A DNA stretch of 12,406 nt from the NCBI GenBank assembly GCA_036759125.1, contig DAIOVG010000072.1, forward strand, positions 1 through 12,406. The letters run 5' to 3'. Below the pieces are notes generated by a model. That model searched no databases, was not told the origin of the DNA, and saw only the letters and a program-made list of their open reading frames with translations. The stretch is from CAXXOK01 sp036759125 (lineage in GTDB: Bacteria > Bacillota > Clostridia > Christensenellales > Aristaeellaceae). The position numbers and the translations under genes were made by a program. Every line of letters begins with the position of its first letter. Position 1 is the stretch's first letter. Positions 1 through 6,765 of this stretch are shown in pieces.

Positions 1-277
1 CAGGCGCGAGCATCAGCTCGATGTGGACGCCGGTCTTCTCCTCCAGGGCTTTGAGAATGTCCATGTCCTGCAGATCACCGATGATGTTGGATACATCGTG
101 CGCCGAGATGTCCATCCACAGTGTCAGGGTGACGGGTTCCTCCGTTACGCGTTCGATTTTGGTGCCCATCTGGGCGATTTCCGCAAGCGATTTCTCGGTG
201 GTGCCTTCGGCATGGCCGAAGGTCGCGGTCATCAGGAGGGACAGCGCCAGCAGAATGGGTAGGATTCGTTTCAACAT
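1..277 (-). CDS. Extracellular solute-binding protein of a sugar-type ABC importer, N-terminal part only
   Basis: The first 92 codons are visible and the gene runs off the left edge. The protein opens with a Sec signal peptide: basic MLKR, then a leucine-rich core to about residue 19, then GHA before E24, which fits signal peptidase I. A charged linker follows, and then a beta strand VTLTLWMD and an amphipathic stretch ending in EEKTGVHIEL. That pattern is typical of family-1 solute-binding proteins for carbohydrates (the LplA-like group of Firmicutes). No cysteine lies near the cleavage site, so it lacks the lipobox expected for a Gram-positive binding protein. The ATG at 277 is preceded by AAAGGAG with a 9-nt spacer. 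It lies downstream of the AraC-type regulator, the usual arrangement for a regulator controlling a sugar ABC transporter. The ligand cannot be read from this fragment. The family call is likely but rests on the N-terminus alone. Confidence 0.72.
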   Translation of the reverse strand, partial: MLKRILPILLALSLLMTATFGHAEGTTEKSLAEIAQMGTKIERVTEEPVTLTLWMDISAHDVSNIIGDLQDMDILKALEEKTGVHIELMLAP

Positions 278-352
278 GATTCCAGGCTCCTTTCCAATAT
301 ATGAAGTACGAAATGAGACCCGCACGATAGGCGGATGCTCTGATCTGCATTC

Positions 353-381
353 ACCATACCGTGGTTTGAATCTCCTGTAAA
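353..381 (-). promoter_or_regulatory. Candidate sigma-A promoter of the solute-binding protein gene
   Basis: On the minus strand TTTACA (376-381) and TATGGT (353-358) are separated by exactly 17 nt. This matches five of six -35 bases and four of six -10 bases. Transcription would start near 347 and give a leader of about 70 nt before the ATG at 277. The weak -10 fits an activator-dependent promoter. Inverted repeats further upstream (400-486) would be suitable activator sites. Confidence 0.45.
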
Positions 382-399
382 TGCTGAATATTTGCATAG

Positions 400-486
400 C
401 GGATGATATAAAATCTGGCATCAATATAGCCATAATAGCCTATATTTTCAGCGTATGTACGATTTTTATCCAATGTGTATCATCCG
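400..486. promoter_or_regulatory. Nested inverted repeats, candidate operator for the AraC-type regulator
   Basis: Two inverted repeats are nested here. The outer pair is CGGATGATATA (400-410) against TGTATCATCCG (476-486), matching at 10 of 11 positions. The inner pair is AATATAG (423-429) against CTATATT (440-446), perfect over 7 bp with a 10-nt spacer. The block lies between the AraC terminator and the candidate promoter of the binding-protein gene, upstream of its -35. That is where AraC-family activators usually bind. Another GCGGATG copy lies at 331-337. Assigning the site to the neighbouring regulator is inference. Confidence 0.4.
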
Positions 487-501
487 TTACAGGGCCAATG
501 T

Positions 502-533
502 AAAACGCGGGCCGCGGTTACCCGCGGCCCGCG
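502..533 (-). terminator. Strong intrinsic terminator after the AraC-type regulator gene
   Basis: A perfect 12-bp GC stem (522-533 with 506-517) closes a four-base loop that reads GTAA in the transcript, a GNRA-type tetraloop. It is followed at once by four U (505-502). It lies 34 nt after the stop codon of the regulator gene. It therefore separates that gene's transcript from the binding-protein gene downstream. On the plus strand the hairpin has no following T run, so it acts on minus-strand transcripts. Confidence 0.9.
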
Positions 534-567
534 CAGGGCTTGGTTTGTTTGGGTTGTCATATGGCTA

Positions 568-2877
568 TTAGGATGCGTCCGTCTCATCCGGCTGCGTATC
601 GCCGGGGGTTCCGTGCAGCTCGGCCTGATATTGCCCGGGCGTAATGCCCTCGTAGCGCTTGAAAATGCGGATCAGCGTTTGGCTGGAATTATAGCCTACG
701 CGCCCGGCAATGCCGGCAACCGTTTCGTTGGGATTGACGCTCATGATTTCCTTGGCCTTCTCCACCCGGTAATGATTGATGTAATAAAGAAGCCCGATGC
801 CTTTTTCCTTCTTGAACATTCTGGACAGATACGGCAGCGACATATCAAACGCATCCGCTACCTGCTTAACGCCAAGACCCACGTCGTAATAATGTGTTTC
901 GATGTAGTGCTCGACCTGTGTGAGCTTGTCCTGAATATCAGGCGGCTTGTTCTCGTGCCGCCCGACCAGGCGGTCGATGATATCGAAGATGACATCCTCC
1001 AGCTCCTGCTGCGTGCGCGCTGAAAGCAGCCGTGCAACGGGGTTGGTCTCCTCATAAAAGGCAGGGTCAAGGTCGGGCTCCACCTCGTGGAGTACGTTGA
1101 GCATCAGGTTCATGACGCCGAACATCCTGCACCGCATCACATAGAGCGACATGCCGTCCCGGCAGTTGTAATACGCCATAATCTCCCGCAGCATCCGCTT
1201 GCCCTTGCTGTAGTTGCCTTCAATCATCAGGCTGGAGAACTGACGCTCGGCATCCACGATATCATAATCGTCCCAGACGATATCGCTGGAATACATGGTG
1301 GCGTCGTACAGGATAACGCGCTTGTCCGTGACGGTGATAAAATCAGCGTACTCCTTGGCACGGAGTGCGTTTGCATAGGACTCGTGCACCTGCTCCTCGC
1401 CGCTGCGGGCATCGCCGATGTAAACGGACATGGAGGAGAGCGCGGGCTGCTCCACGGCGTGCTGCACCATACGCTCGCCGATCTGCTGGGCCATAAACTG
1501 CGCGTCGTTGCGGCTGACGTCGGAGGGGAAGCAGAGGATCGCCGCAAACGCATCGCCATCCGGCTGAATGATACTCTGGCATGCGCCGCCCGCGCATTCC
1601 GACACCAGCAGGTTCAGGCTGCCGATGACAGCTTTGCGTGCCTCCGGAGTTGTGATGGGCGCGTCCTCCCCAAGGTCGATGAGCGCGGCCACGAACATGG
1701 TGCCGTTGAACAGGCTGGACAGCTGCGCGCGCCGCTCTTTTTCAAGTGTCGCCACATTGCCGCTCAATAGCCAGTGAATCAGCTGTGCGTTGGAGGCCTG
1801 GCTTAGCTTTTCGATTTCGCTGTGCATCCGGTCGCCCGCGGATAGCAGCTCCTTAAGGCGCAGGCCCAGCACCGTGAACTCGTCACTGGACATTTCCGGA
1901 ATCTGCGCGTCCTGCTTGAGCTGCTGGATGGGCTTATAGTTGTGCTTGGCCAGCATATAGGCGATGATCAGGCCAAACAGCAGCGCTCCCAGCGAAAAGA
2001 TGAAGAAGGTCATCTGCACATTGCGGATATCCTGTAAAAAGGTTTCCCGCGGCACCGACAGAACATAGCGGAACCCTGAGGCCGTAGAATCGGTATAGGT
2101 GATGACGAGATCATCCTGAAGCAGCTGCCCCTCGCCATACGACGGGGAAAGGGCGGAATAGGAAAGCGGGTCCCCCGGCGCGGCGCGGCCGAACACGGAG
2201 CCGTCAGGCAGCAGCATATACGCCGATCCGCGTACGGTTTGGGCGGTTTTTTGCAGAAGATCGCCGATGGCGTCGGCATTCAATACGGTAATCAGTGTGA
2301 GGATGGGACGCTTTTCCTTCTCCCTGCGCCCCAGCGTCTGGACCATAATGATGTCTTTTCCCTCGCCCAGAACATAAAAATCGTGCTGGTGGGTCTGCGC
2401 CATCATATTGTAGAACTGATCGGTCGGCATGCCGATTCTCTGCGTGATGATCTTGTCCATCTGGTTGGTGGCGGTGTAGATATGCGCGTTATCCAGTATG
2501 CATTCCAGCTCGCTTGCATAGAGGAAGATGTACCGGATCAGCTCCTGCTGCACCGTGAAGTTGGACAGGTACTTGGCGCGCTGGTGGATTTCATAGTATT
2601 TTTCCGCGGTAAAGGGAAGCGATATGTACTTCAGCCGTATTAACGTAGAGGAAACGCTGATCGTATCGCTGACATTGGCGATGGTTTTCAGTTGTTCGTC
2701 TACCACGGTGCCGACCTGGCGAACCGACATCAGTCCGTTTTCATATGCCTTGTCTGTCAGCGAAGCGGACGCGCTCACATACAAAGCGACACCTGCTACC
2801 ATCGGAATCAAAAGCACGATGAGATAGCAGATAATCCAAAACCGGAACGTACGGGACCACCAAAAGGAGCGTTTCAT
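568..2877 (-). CDS. Membrane-bound AraC-family transcriptional regulator with extracellular sensor domain
   Basis: The protein has 769 residues, with one membrane segment at about 12-34, an extracytoplasmic region at about 35-287 and a second membrane segment at about 288-310. The cytosolic part holds a degenerate GGDEF-like region at about 392-525: PDGDAFAAIL in the signature position, followed by SVYIGDARSG and ANALRAKEYA. An AraC-type double helix-turn-helix follows at about 650-752, with VKQVADAFDMSLPYLSRMFK as the first helix pair and VGYNSSQTLIRIFKRYEG as the second. This is the YesN-like architecture common in Clostridia and Paenibacilli beside sugar ABC transporters. The outer domain, probably Cache-like, would bind a ligand and signal to the DNA-binding end. 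The ATG at 2877 has AAAGGAG six nt upstream. The gene has its own promoter and a terminator, so it is probably monocistronic. Likely targets are the binding-protein gene and perhaps the hydrolase operons. The architecture is secure; ligand and targets are inferred. Confidence 0.93.
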   Translation of the reverse strand: MKRSFWWSRTFRFWIICYLIVLLIPMVAGVALYVSASASLTDKAYENGLMSVRQVGTVVDEQLKTIANVSDTISVSSTLIRLKYISLPFTAEKYYEIHQRAKYLSNFTVQQELIRYIFLYASELECILDNAHIYTATNQMDKIITQRIGMPTDQFYNMMAQTHQHDFYVLGEGKDIIMVQTLGRREKEKRPILTLITVLNADAIGDLLQKTAQTVRGSAYMLLPDGSVFGRAAPGDPLSYSALSPSYGEGQLLQDDLVITYTDSTASGFRYVLSVPRETFLQDIRNVQMTFFIFSLGALLFGLIIAYMLAKHNYKPIQQLKQDAQIPEMSSDEFTVLGLRLKELLSAGDRMHSEIEKLSQASNAQLIHWLLSGNVATLEKERRAQLSSLFNGTMFVAALIDLGEDAPITTPEARKAVIGSLNLLVSECAGGACQSIIQPDGDAFAAILCFPSDVSRNDAQFMAQQIGERMVQHAVEQPALSSMSVYIGDARSGEEQVHESYANALRAKEYADFITVTDKRVILYDATMYSSDIVWDDYDIVDAERQFSSLMIEGNYSKGKRMLREIMAYYNCRDGMSLYVMRCRMFGVMNLMLNVLHEVEPDLDPAFYEETNPVARLLSARTQQELEDVIFDIIDRLVGRHENKPPDIQDKLTQVEHYIETHYYDVGLGVKQVADAFDMSLPYLSRMFKKEKGIGLLYYINHYRVEKAKEIMSVNPNETVAGIAGRVGYNSSQTLIRIFKRYEGITPGQYQAELHGTPGDTQPDETDAS

Positions 2878-2952
2878 AGAAGTCTCCTTTGTATTGATTT
2901 AGACATTGGCTTGGGCAAAATCCAGGCCAGTGTATAGCTCCTGTCTTGATTA

Positions 2953-2981
2953 ACAATAATATGTAAGAACACGTTTGTCAA
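2953..2981 (-). promoter_or_regulatory. Probable sigma-A promoter of the AraC-type regulator gene
   Basis: On the minus strand a consensus TTGACA (2976-2981) is followed after 17 nt by TATTGT (2953-2958), within a TATTATTGTT stretch. The start would lie near 2946, leaving a leader of about 70 nt before the AAAGGAG site and the ATG at 2877. The perfect -35 makes this a convincing promoter. It shows the regulator is transcribed separately from the hydrolase operon that ends at 3120. Confidence 0.7.
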
Positions 2982-3000
2982 TATCAGGCACGGGTACGGG

Positions 3001-3065
3001 GCAGACGGTCTGCACTTGGGCCGCAGACCAAAGCGACGCCTAGCATTGGTCTTGACAGGCGTAGC
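3001..3065. repeat. Cluster of overlapping inverted repeats between block B and the regulator gene
   Basis: Four inverted repeats share bases in 65 nt. They are GCAGAC-G-GTCTGC (3001-3013); GGTCTGC/GCAGACC (3007-3013 and 3023-3029, loop 9); GACCAA/TTGGTC (3026-3031 and 3046-3051); and GCGACGCCT/AGGCGTAGC (3033-3041 and 3057-3065, one mismatch). On the minus strand the last stem is followed by only three T, so it is a poor intrinsic terminator for block B. The cluster lies just upstream of the regulator's -35 box. It could be an operator for autoregulation or a read-through structure. The inverted repeats are visible directly; the role is not. Confidence 0.55.
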
Positions 3066-3119
3066 TTTTCTTGTCGTGAATGGCGAAAATGCGTGCGAAA
3101 AGCGAGATGTTGCAATAAG

Positions 3120-4766
3120 TTATGCACGCGTTTTCCGCAGGGGAAGGGTCAGGCTGGACAGATAGGTTTTGGAGCAATGGATGCGGTTGTGGGAGACGAC
3201 AGTGTCGGTATCGTCCGGCGGGCGTACGGCTGTGCCGTAGTTTACATCATACTTGGCAAACGCGCTGCCGCAGATTTCCAGCGCGATACGGTGCCCGGGA
3301 GCAACCGTATAATGGACATAGCCCAGCAGCACCTCAATGGGGTACACGGTGCCCGCCTCCAGCGGTTCGGGGGTCCAGCTGTTGCGGTAGCGGGCGCGCG
3401 TCGCCCCGTCGCAAATGCCGAAGGCCTTACCGTCGGCATCAATATCCAGCAAGCGGACGACGACGTCCGCGTCCTTTGCGTCGGAGGACAGGTACACCTT
3501 CGCGCACACCAAGCCCTGAATGTCGAGCTGCTTATCCGAGGGCTCCGATACATAGGTGAGCCGTTTGGCATCAGCCTTGGGCAGCTTGCCGCATGAGCCG
3601 TAGGGGGCATAAGGCAGCGGGTGAAGCGGATCGTGCAGGTATTCGTCCGCCGCATCATCCACCGGAGCGGAGCCGAGCTGGCCGCCGCCCTGCAGGTAAT
3701 ATGTCAGGTGGGTGGTTTTCTCCTCGTCCCAGGAATCGGTTTCCCACAGTGCGCGGGTGGCGATATCGTAGTAGCGGTAGGCTTTATAGGCAGGCGCGCC
3801 CCCGCCTTTGAGCCAGTGATCGAACCATTCGACCATCTCCCGCTGCACATCAACGGTGATTTCGCCGGTTTCCAGCGCATGATCGGCATGCGCGGGAGCC
3901 TCGCCCGGTTTCCAGGGGGCGATCAGCACGCGGCTGTCCACGCCGCTCTGCCGCTGGGCGCGGCAATGCTCAATCAGCGGCGTGCGGGAGGAATCGTACC
4001 AGCCGGAGATATAAAACGCGGGGGTGCGGATGGCGCTGACGTCCATATCGCGGCCTTCCTTGTGGATCAGATCCAGGTTGTCAAACCCCTCCACCAGATG
4101 CTTGTAGTAATCCTGCAGCAGGGGAAACGGGGTGTTTTTTACAGCCGGCATATCGCGCAGCGGCCTGTGCAGAAGCTGCCGTGTGGGATAATCCTTGATG
4201 TAATCCAAAAGCATCGGCAGATACTTGTCCGTGGTTTCCCAGTCGTAGCGGCCGTCGCGCAGGCGGCTGATCTGGCGGGACATACACCAGCCCACATGCG
4301 AATAAAACATAAAGCCGCGGTTGTCACAATCGCGGTTGATGGATACGCTGGTCTGCATGGGGCAGATGGCCTTGAGGTGCGGAGGCGCTTCCGCCGCTGC
4401 CATCAGCTGCAAATATCCGGCGTAATAGTTGCCGATCATGCCGATGTTGCCGTCGCAGTAGTCCTGCTTGGCCAGCCATTCAATGGTATCGTAGCCGTCC
4501 TTGCCGTCGGCGGTGAAGCGATCAAACTCGCCGTCGGACTCGCCCAGGCCTCGTACATCCTGAATGAACACGACGTACCCGTTTTGCACGAAATAGGAGG
4601 GAACATACTGCTGAAAGGCGCGGGCCAGGGTATTTTTACGGAAAATACTGCGCCACAGGAGCAGGGGATACTTCCCCTGCTCCTGTGGACGGTATAGGTC
4701 GCCCCGTAAAATCACGCCGTCGCGCATGGGCGTTTCCACGTTGAATTGACAGAGCATATTGTTCAT
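3120..4766 (-). CDS. CocE/S15-family alpha/beta-hydrolase homologue lacking catalytic Ser, His and oxyanion Tyr
   Basis: This 548-residue protein has the length and layout of CocE/NonD acyl hydrolases (peptidase family S15): an N-terminal alpha/beta-hydrolase core with IQDVRGLGESDG at about 68-79, a helical insert, and a C-terminal beta-rich domain from about 350. The active site is altered. The nucleophile elbow, normally GxSYxG, reads GNYYAG (112-117), with Tyr114 in the serine position. The GPWxHG motif reads APWKPG (283-288), with Pro287 where histidine belongs. The RTPYxK motif reads RSIFRK, with Phe42 replacing the oxyanion tyrosine. The acid residue in GWYD (Asp258) remains. The relative at the right edge keeps serine, aspartate and histidine. 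The frame is open throughout and the gene begins one nt after the preceding esterase stop (TAACATG) with its own AGAGGAG site, so it is probably expressed. It is most likely a pseudoenzyme with a binding or partner role. The fold is sure; the inactivity is inferred. Confidence 0.92.
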   Translation of the reverse strand: MNNMLCQFNVETPMRDGVILRGDLYRPQEQGKYPLLLWRSIFRKNTLARAFQQYVPSYFVQNGYVVFIQDVRGLGESDGEFDRFTADGKDGYDTIEWLAKQDYCDGNIGMIGNYYAGYLQLMAAAEAPPHLKAICPMQTSVSINRDCDNRGFMFYSHVGWCMSRQISRLRDGRYDWETTDKYLPMLLDYIKDYPTRQLLHRPLRDMPAVKNTPFPLLQDYYKHLVEGFDNLDLIHKEGRDMDVSAIRTPAFYISGWYDSSRTPLIEHCRAQRQSGVDSRVLIAPWKPGEAPAHADHALETGEITVDVQREMVEWFDHWLKGGGAPAYKAYRYYDIATRALWETDSWDEEKTTHLTYYLQGGGQLGSAPVDDAADEYLHDPLHPLPYAPYGSCGKLPKADAKRLTYVSEPSDKQLDIQGLVCAKVYLSSDAKDADVVVRLLDIDADGKAFGICDGATRARYRNSWTPEPLEAGTVYPIEVLLGYVHYTVAPGHRIALEICGSAFAKYDVNYGTAVRPPDDTDTVVSHNRIHCSKTYLSSLTLPLRKTRA

Positions 4767-4767
4767 G

Positions 4768-5586
4768 TTACAGAATCTCCTCTGAGCGCCTGCGGATGGG
4801 AAGCCATTGGATAAACACCTTCAGCCATTCGTCCCAGAAATCGAAATAATGGAAGCCGGGGCTGTCGAAGAACACGACGTCGAAGGGGTTTGGCAGGCTT
4901 CTGAAGTAATTGAAATCGTCCTTTTGCGGGTCGTGGCTGCTGTCCGCCGTGCCGCAGCAGCCGAAAATCTTGGGCAGCGGCTTACCGCTTTCGGAGGCGA
5001 GCTTGGCCAGGTAGCGGTTATCGTGCTCGGTGTTGTGCACCTTGGTCAGGTCGCCGTCGTCGGTGCCAAAAACCAGCCAGCGCACGAAGTTGAGGGGCTT
5101 GCGCATGCCGCCTTCAATCATGTTGCCCGCGCCCATCAGGTCGATAAAGTTGGCGCAGGAGAAGATGCCCATGGCCCCGTAGAGCTCTGGCCTGGAGAAG
5201 CCCAGCTTCATGGTGCCGTGGCCGCCCATGGACATACCGCCGATAAAGTTATCTTCCCGTTTTTCGGAAAGGGGGAAGTAGCGCCGGAGCATGCGGGGCA
5301 GTTCTTCGGTGACGTAATCGAAGTAGCGTCCGCCGTCGGTATTGGTGTAGAAGCTGTTTTCCACCGAGGGCATCACCACCGCGATGCCGCGCTTTTGCGC
5401 GTAAAGCTCAAGCGATGTGAAACGCTGCCACATGGTGTGGTCGTCCGTCGCGCCGTGCAAAAGCCACAGCACCGGGTACTTGCCGTTATCCAGCTTCCGT
5501 TTTTCGCTGATGCCCGGCAGAATGATATTGATGGACGCCTTGCGCGTTAAACACTCGGAATTGAGCTGCATTTGAATAAACGCCAT
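4768..5586 (-). CDS. Esterase-D-family carboxylesterase, cytosolic, complete catalytic triad
   Basis: The 272-residue protein belongs to the putative esterase family that includes tributyrin esterases, feruloyl/acetyl esterases and S-formylglutathione hydrolase. Family landmarks are PVLWLLHGATDD (38-49) with the oxyanion region, YVTEELPRMLRRYFP, and the nucleophile elbow GMSMGG (117-122) with Ser119. The acid is Asp215 in CGTAD and the base is His246 in GFHYFDFW. There is no signal peptide, so it acts in the cytosol, splitting short-chain acyl or aryl esters. Its start lies one nt after the stop of the upstream paralogue (TAATATG), and a GAGGGGG site sits just upstream of the ATG. It is followed equally tightly by the CocE-like gene, so all three are probably co-translated. 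A cap segment at about 145-190 differs from the neighbouring paralogue and suggests a different substrate. The natural substrate is unknown. Confidence 0.9.
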   Translation of the reverse strand: MAFIQMQLNSECLTRKASINIILPGISEKRKLDNGKYPVLWLLHGATDDHTMWQRFTSLELYAQKRGIAVVMPSVENSFYTNTDGGRYFDYVTEELPRMLRRYFPLSEKREDNFIGGMSMGGHGTMKLGFSRPELYGAMGIFSCANFIDLMGAGNMIEGGMRKPLNFVRWLVFGTDDGDLTKVHNTEHDNRYLAKLASESGKPLPKIFGCCGTADSSHDPQKDDFNYFRSLPNPFDVVFFDSPGFHYFDFWDEWLKVFIQWLPIRRRSEEIL

Positions 5587-5587
5587 A

Positions 5588-6403
5588 TTATAACCCCCTC
5601 TCTTTCATGGCTGCATCCATGAACACCGGAAGCCATTTATCCCAAAACTCCCAGGTATGCGCGCCGTGCTCGGTGTGGAACTCGTAGCGGAAGGGGTTAC
5701 CCTCGAATTTCTCAAAGAATTCCTTCAGGCCCAAACCTACGGGGTAGGCGTGGTCTTCCAGGCCCACGGCGTGAAACACCTTGGGCACGGGCTTGCCATC
5801 TTTGATGATGGTCTCGGCGTTCAACAGCACGTCGTGCTCGGGATTGCCTTTCAGGTCGTTGGTATCCTCCACACCGAAGTTGACCATATTCACGCTTTTG
5901 TGGCCGGGGCCGCCGGGTGCCGCAGGGCCGCCCGCCGATTTGGCGCGCAGATACTCCAGCGGAATGATGCTGGAGGCCGACAATACGCCGATGGCGCCGT
6001 ACAGATCGGGCCGCCGCATACCCAGCGAAATCGCACCGCTGCCGCCAAGCGACAGACCGGCAATGAAGTTATCTTCCCGTTTGGTGGAAACGCAGGGGAA
6101 CAGGTGCTTGACGAGCTTTGGCAGCTCCTCGGTCAGGTAGGTGAAGTAATCCGATCCCCAATACATGTTGCAGTACCGGCTGTGCCCGGCATGGGGCATC
6201 ACGACCGCCATTTTGTGCTTGTCGGCATACCGGCGAATGCCGGTCTCCTCAACCCAGTCGTTTTCGTTGCCGCCGCCGCCGTGTAAAAGCCACAGCACTG
6301 GATATTCGCCTTCAATCCTGTCGTCTGGCAAAATAACGTTGATGCCGGTCCACAGGCTGATGGATTCCGCACGCAGATTGACGTGCATCAGAACATTGGA
6401 CAT
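5588..6403 (-). CDS. Esterase-D-family carboxylesterase, first gene of block B
   Basis: The 271-residue protein is a paralogue of the next gene, with the same plan: PVLWLLHGGGGNEND (35-49), YLTEELPKLVKHLFP, nucleophile elbow GLSLGG (116-121) with Ser118, acid Asp217 in GLEDH, and base His249 in HGAHTWEFW. There is no signal peptide. Between strands it carries a Gly/Pro-rich insert (about 157-168, AGGPAAPGGPGH) absent from its neighbours. This insert lies in the lid region that shapes the acyl pocket. The ATG at 6403 is preceded by AAAGGAG with a rather long 12-nt spacer. It is the first gene behind the promoter at 6498-6526 and is coupled to the next esterase by TAATATG. Two intact, diverged esterases in tandem suggest two different ester bonds in one compound, or two related substrates. 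The substrate cannot be named from sequence. Confidence 0.9.
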   Translation of the reverse strand: MSNVLMHVNLRAESISLWTGINVILPDDRIEGEYPVLWLLHGGGGNENDWVEETGIRRYADKHKMAVVMPHAGHSRYCNMYWGSDYFTYLTEELPKLVKHLFPCVSTKREDNFIAGLSLGGSGAISLGMRRPDLYGAIGVLSASSIIPLEYLRAKSAGGPAAPGGPGHKSVNMVNFGVEDTNDLKGNPEHDVLLNAETIIKDGKPVPKVFHAVGLEDHAYPVGLGLKEFFEKFEGNPFRYEFHTEHGAHTWEFWDKWLPVFMDAAMKERGL

Positions 6404-6452
6404 ATGCGCTAGCCACTCCTTTCATATTCCCTGTTATACCGCGCCCAAGCAG

Positions 6453-6466
6453 CGCTTTTGCAAGCG
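6453..6466 (-). promoter_or_regulatory. Small leader hairpin or operator in the 5' untranslated region of block B
   Basis: In the transcript, CGCTT and AAGCG form a perfect 5-bp stem closed by GCAA, a GNRA tetraloop. It sits about 25 nt after the predicted start site and about 30 nt before the AAAGGAG site. It may stabilise the 5' end, or its DNA form may be an operator within the initially transcribed region. It is short, so its function is uncertain. Confidence 0.3.
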
Positions 6467-6497
6467 GTGTGTAACGCAATGTGTTGTTGATAGCTTA

Positions 6498-6526
6498 ACT
6501 ATAAAAAACCGAATCCGTACGGTCAA
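6498..6526 (-). promoter_or_regulatory. Sigma-A promoter driving the esterase operon (block B)
   Basis: On the minus strand TTGACC (6521-6526) and TATAGT (6498-6503) are separated by exactly 17 nt, each box matching five of six consensus bases. Transcription would begin near 6491, giving a leader of about 88 nt to the ATG at 6403. An 8-bp palindrome CCGTACGG (6515-6522) overlaps the downstream edge of the -35 box. A second, GCGTACGC (6546-6553), lies 31 bp upstream, so a regulator binding there could block or recruit polymerase. Confidence 0.78.
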
Positions 6527-6684
6527 TCGCTTTGATTTGTTTCAAGCGTACGCCAATTTTGTGGCGCAGGGGGTATCTTTTTGTGCGGGATGGGCAGAAA
6601 TTAACCAAACCGCACCCAATGCTATACGGCCAGCCCGTCAGGCATAGGAAAGGCATCACAAATACAGACTGTGCGAAAAGCCCT

Positions 6685-6716
6685 AAGAACGTGAGAAGCT
6701 GCGCAGCAAGAACGTG
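6685..6716. repeat. 9-bp direct repeat at 23-bp period flanking a 10-bp palindrome
   Basis: AAGAACGTG occurs at 6685-6693 and again at 6708-6716. GCTGCGCAGC, a perfect palindrome, lies between the copies at 6698-6707. The 23-bp period is close to two helical turns, as seen for tandem half-sites of AraC-family activators. The position is more than 150 bp upstream of the block B promoter and shortly after the block A stop. Function is unknown. Confidence 0.4.
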
Positions 6717-6765
6717 GCAGTACGGGAGGGTTTGTCAGCCGGTTATACGCGATTTTGCGCGTGCG

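Larger units (their letters stand above)
6404..6765. other. Intergenic region between blocks A and B, regulatory, no gene seen
   Basis: These 362 nt hold no reading frame with a credible ribosome binding site. Near block B there is a promoter (6498-6526) and an untranslated leader of about 88 nt with a small hairpin. Two CGTACG-centred palindromes lie at 6515-6522 and 6546-6553. Near block A there is a 9-bp direct repeat flanking a 10-bp palindrome (6685-6716). I found no GC hairpin with a U run after the serine hydrolase stop at 6766, so read-through from block A into block B is possible. Confidence 0.7.

Noticed and set aside
3033..3065. Intrinsic terminator for block B
   Set aside because: The stem has one mismatch, a 15-nt loop and only three T on the minus-strand side; the T-rich side follows on the plus strand, where no gene ends.
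3621..4697. Long plus-strand reading frame (358 codons) opposite the CocE-like gene
   Set aside because: It lies wholly antisense to a well-supported gene, has no family-like motifs, and is explained by GC-rich third positions on the other strand.
4807..5550. Plus-strand reading frame of 247 codons opposite an esterase gene
   Set aside because: Antisense shadow; composition is a Val/Ala/Gly-rich mirror of the esterase frame.
6749..6762. Hairpin terminator just after the serine hydrolase stop (CGCG/CGCG)
   Set aside because: Only four base pairs and no U run, so it is too weak to call.
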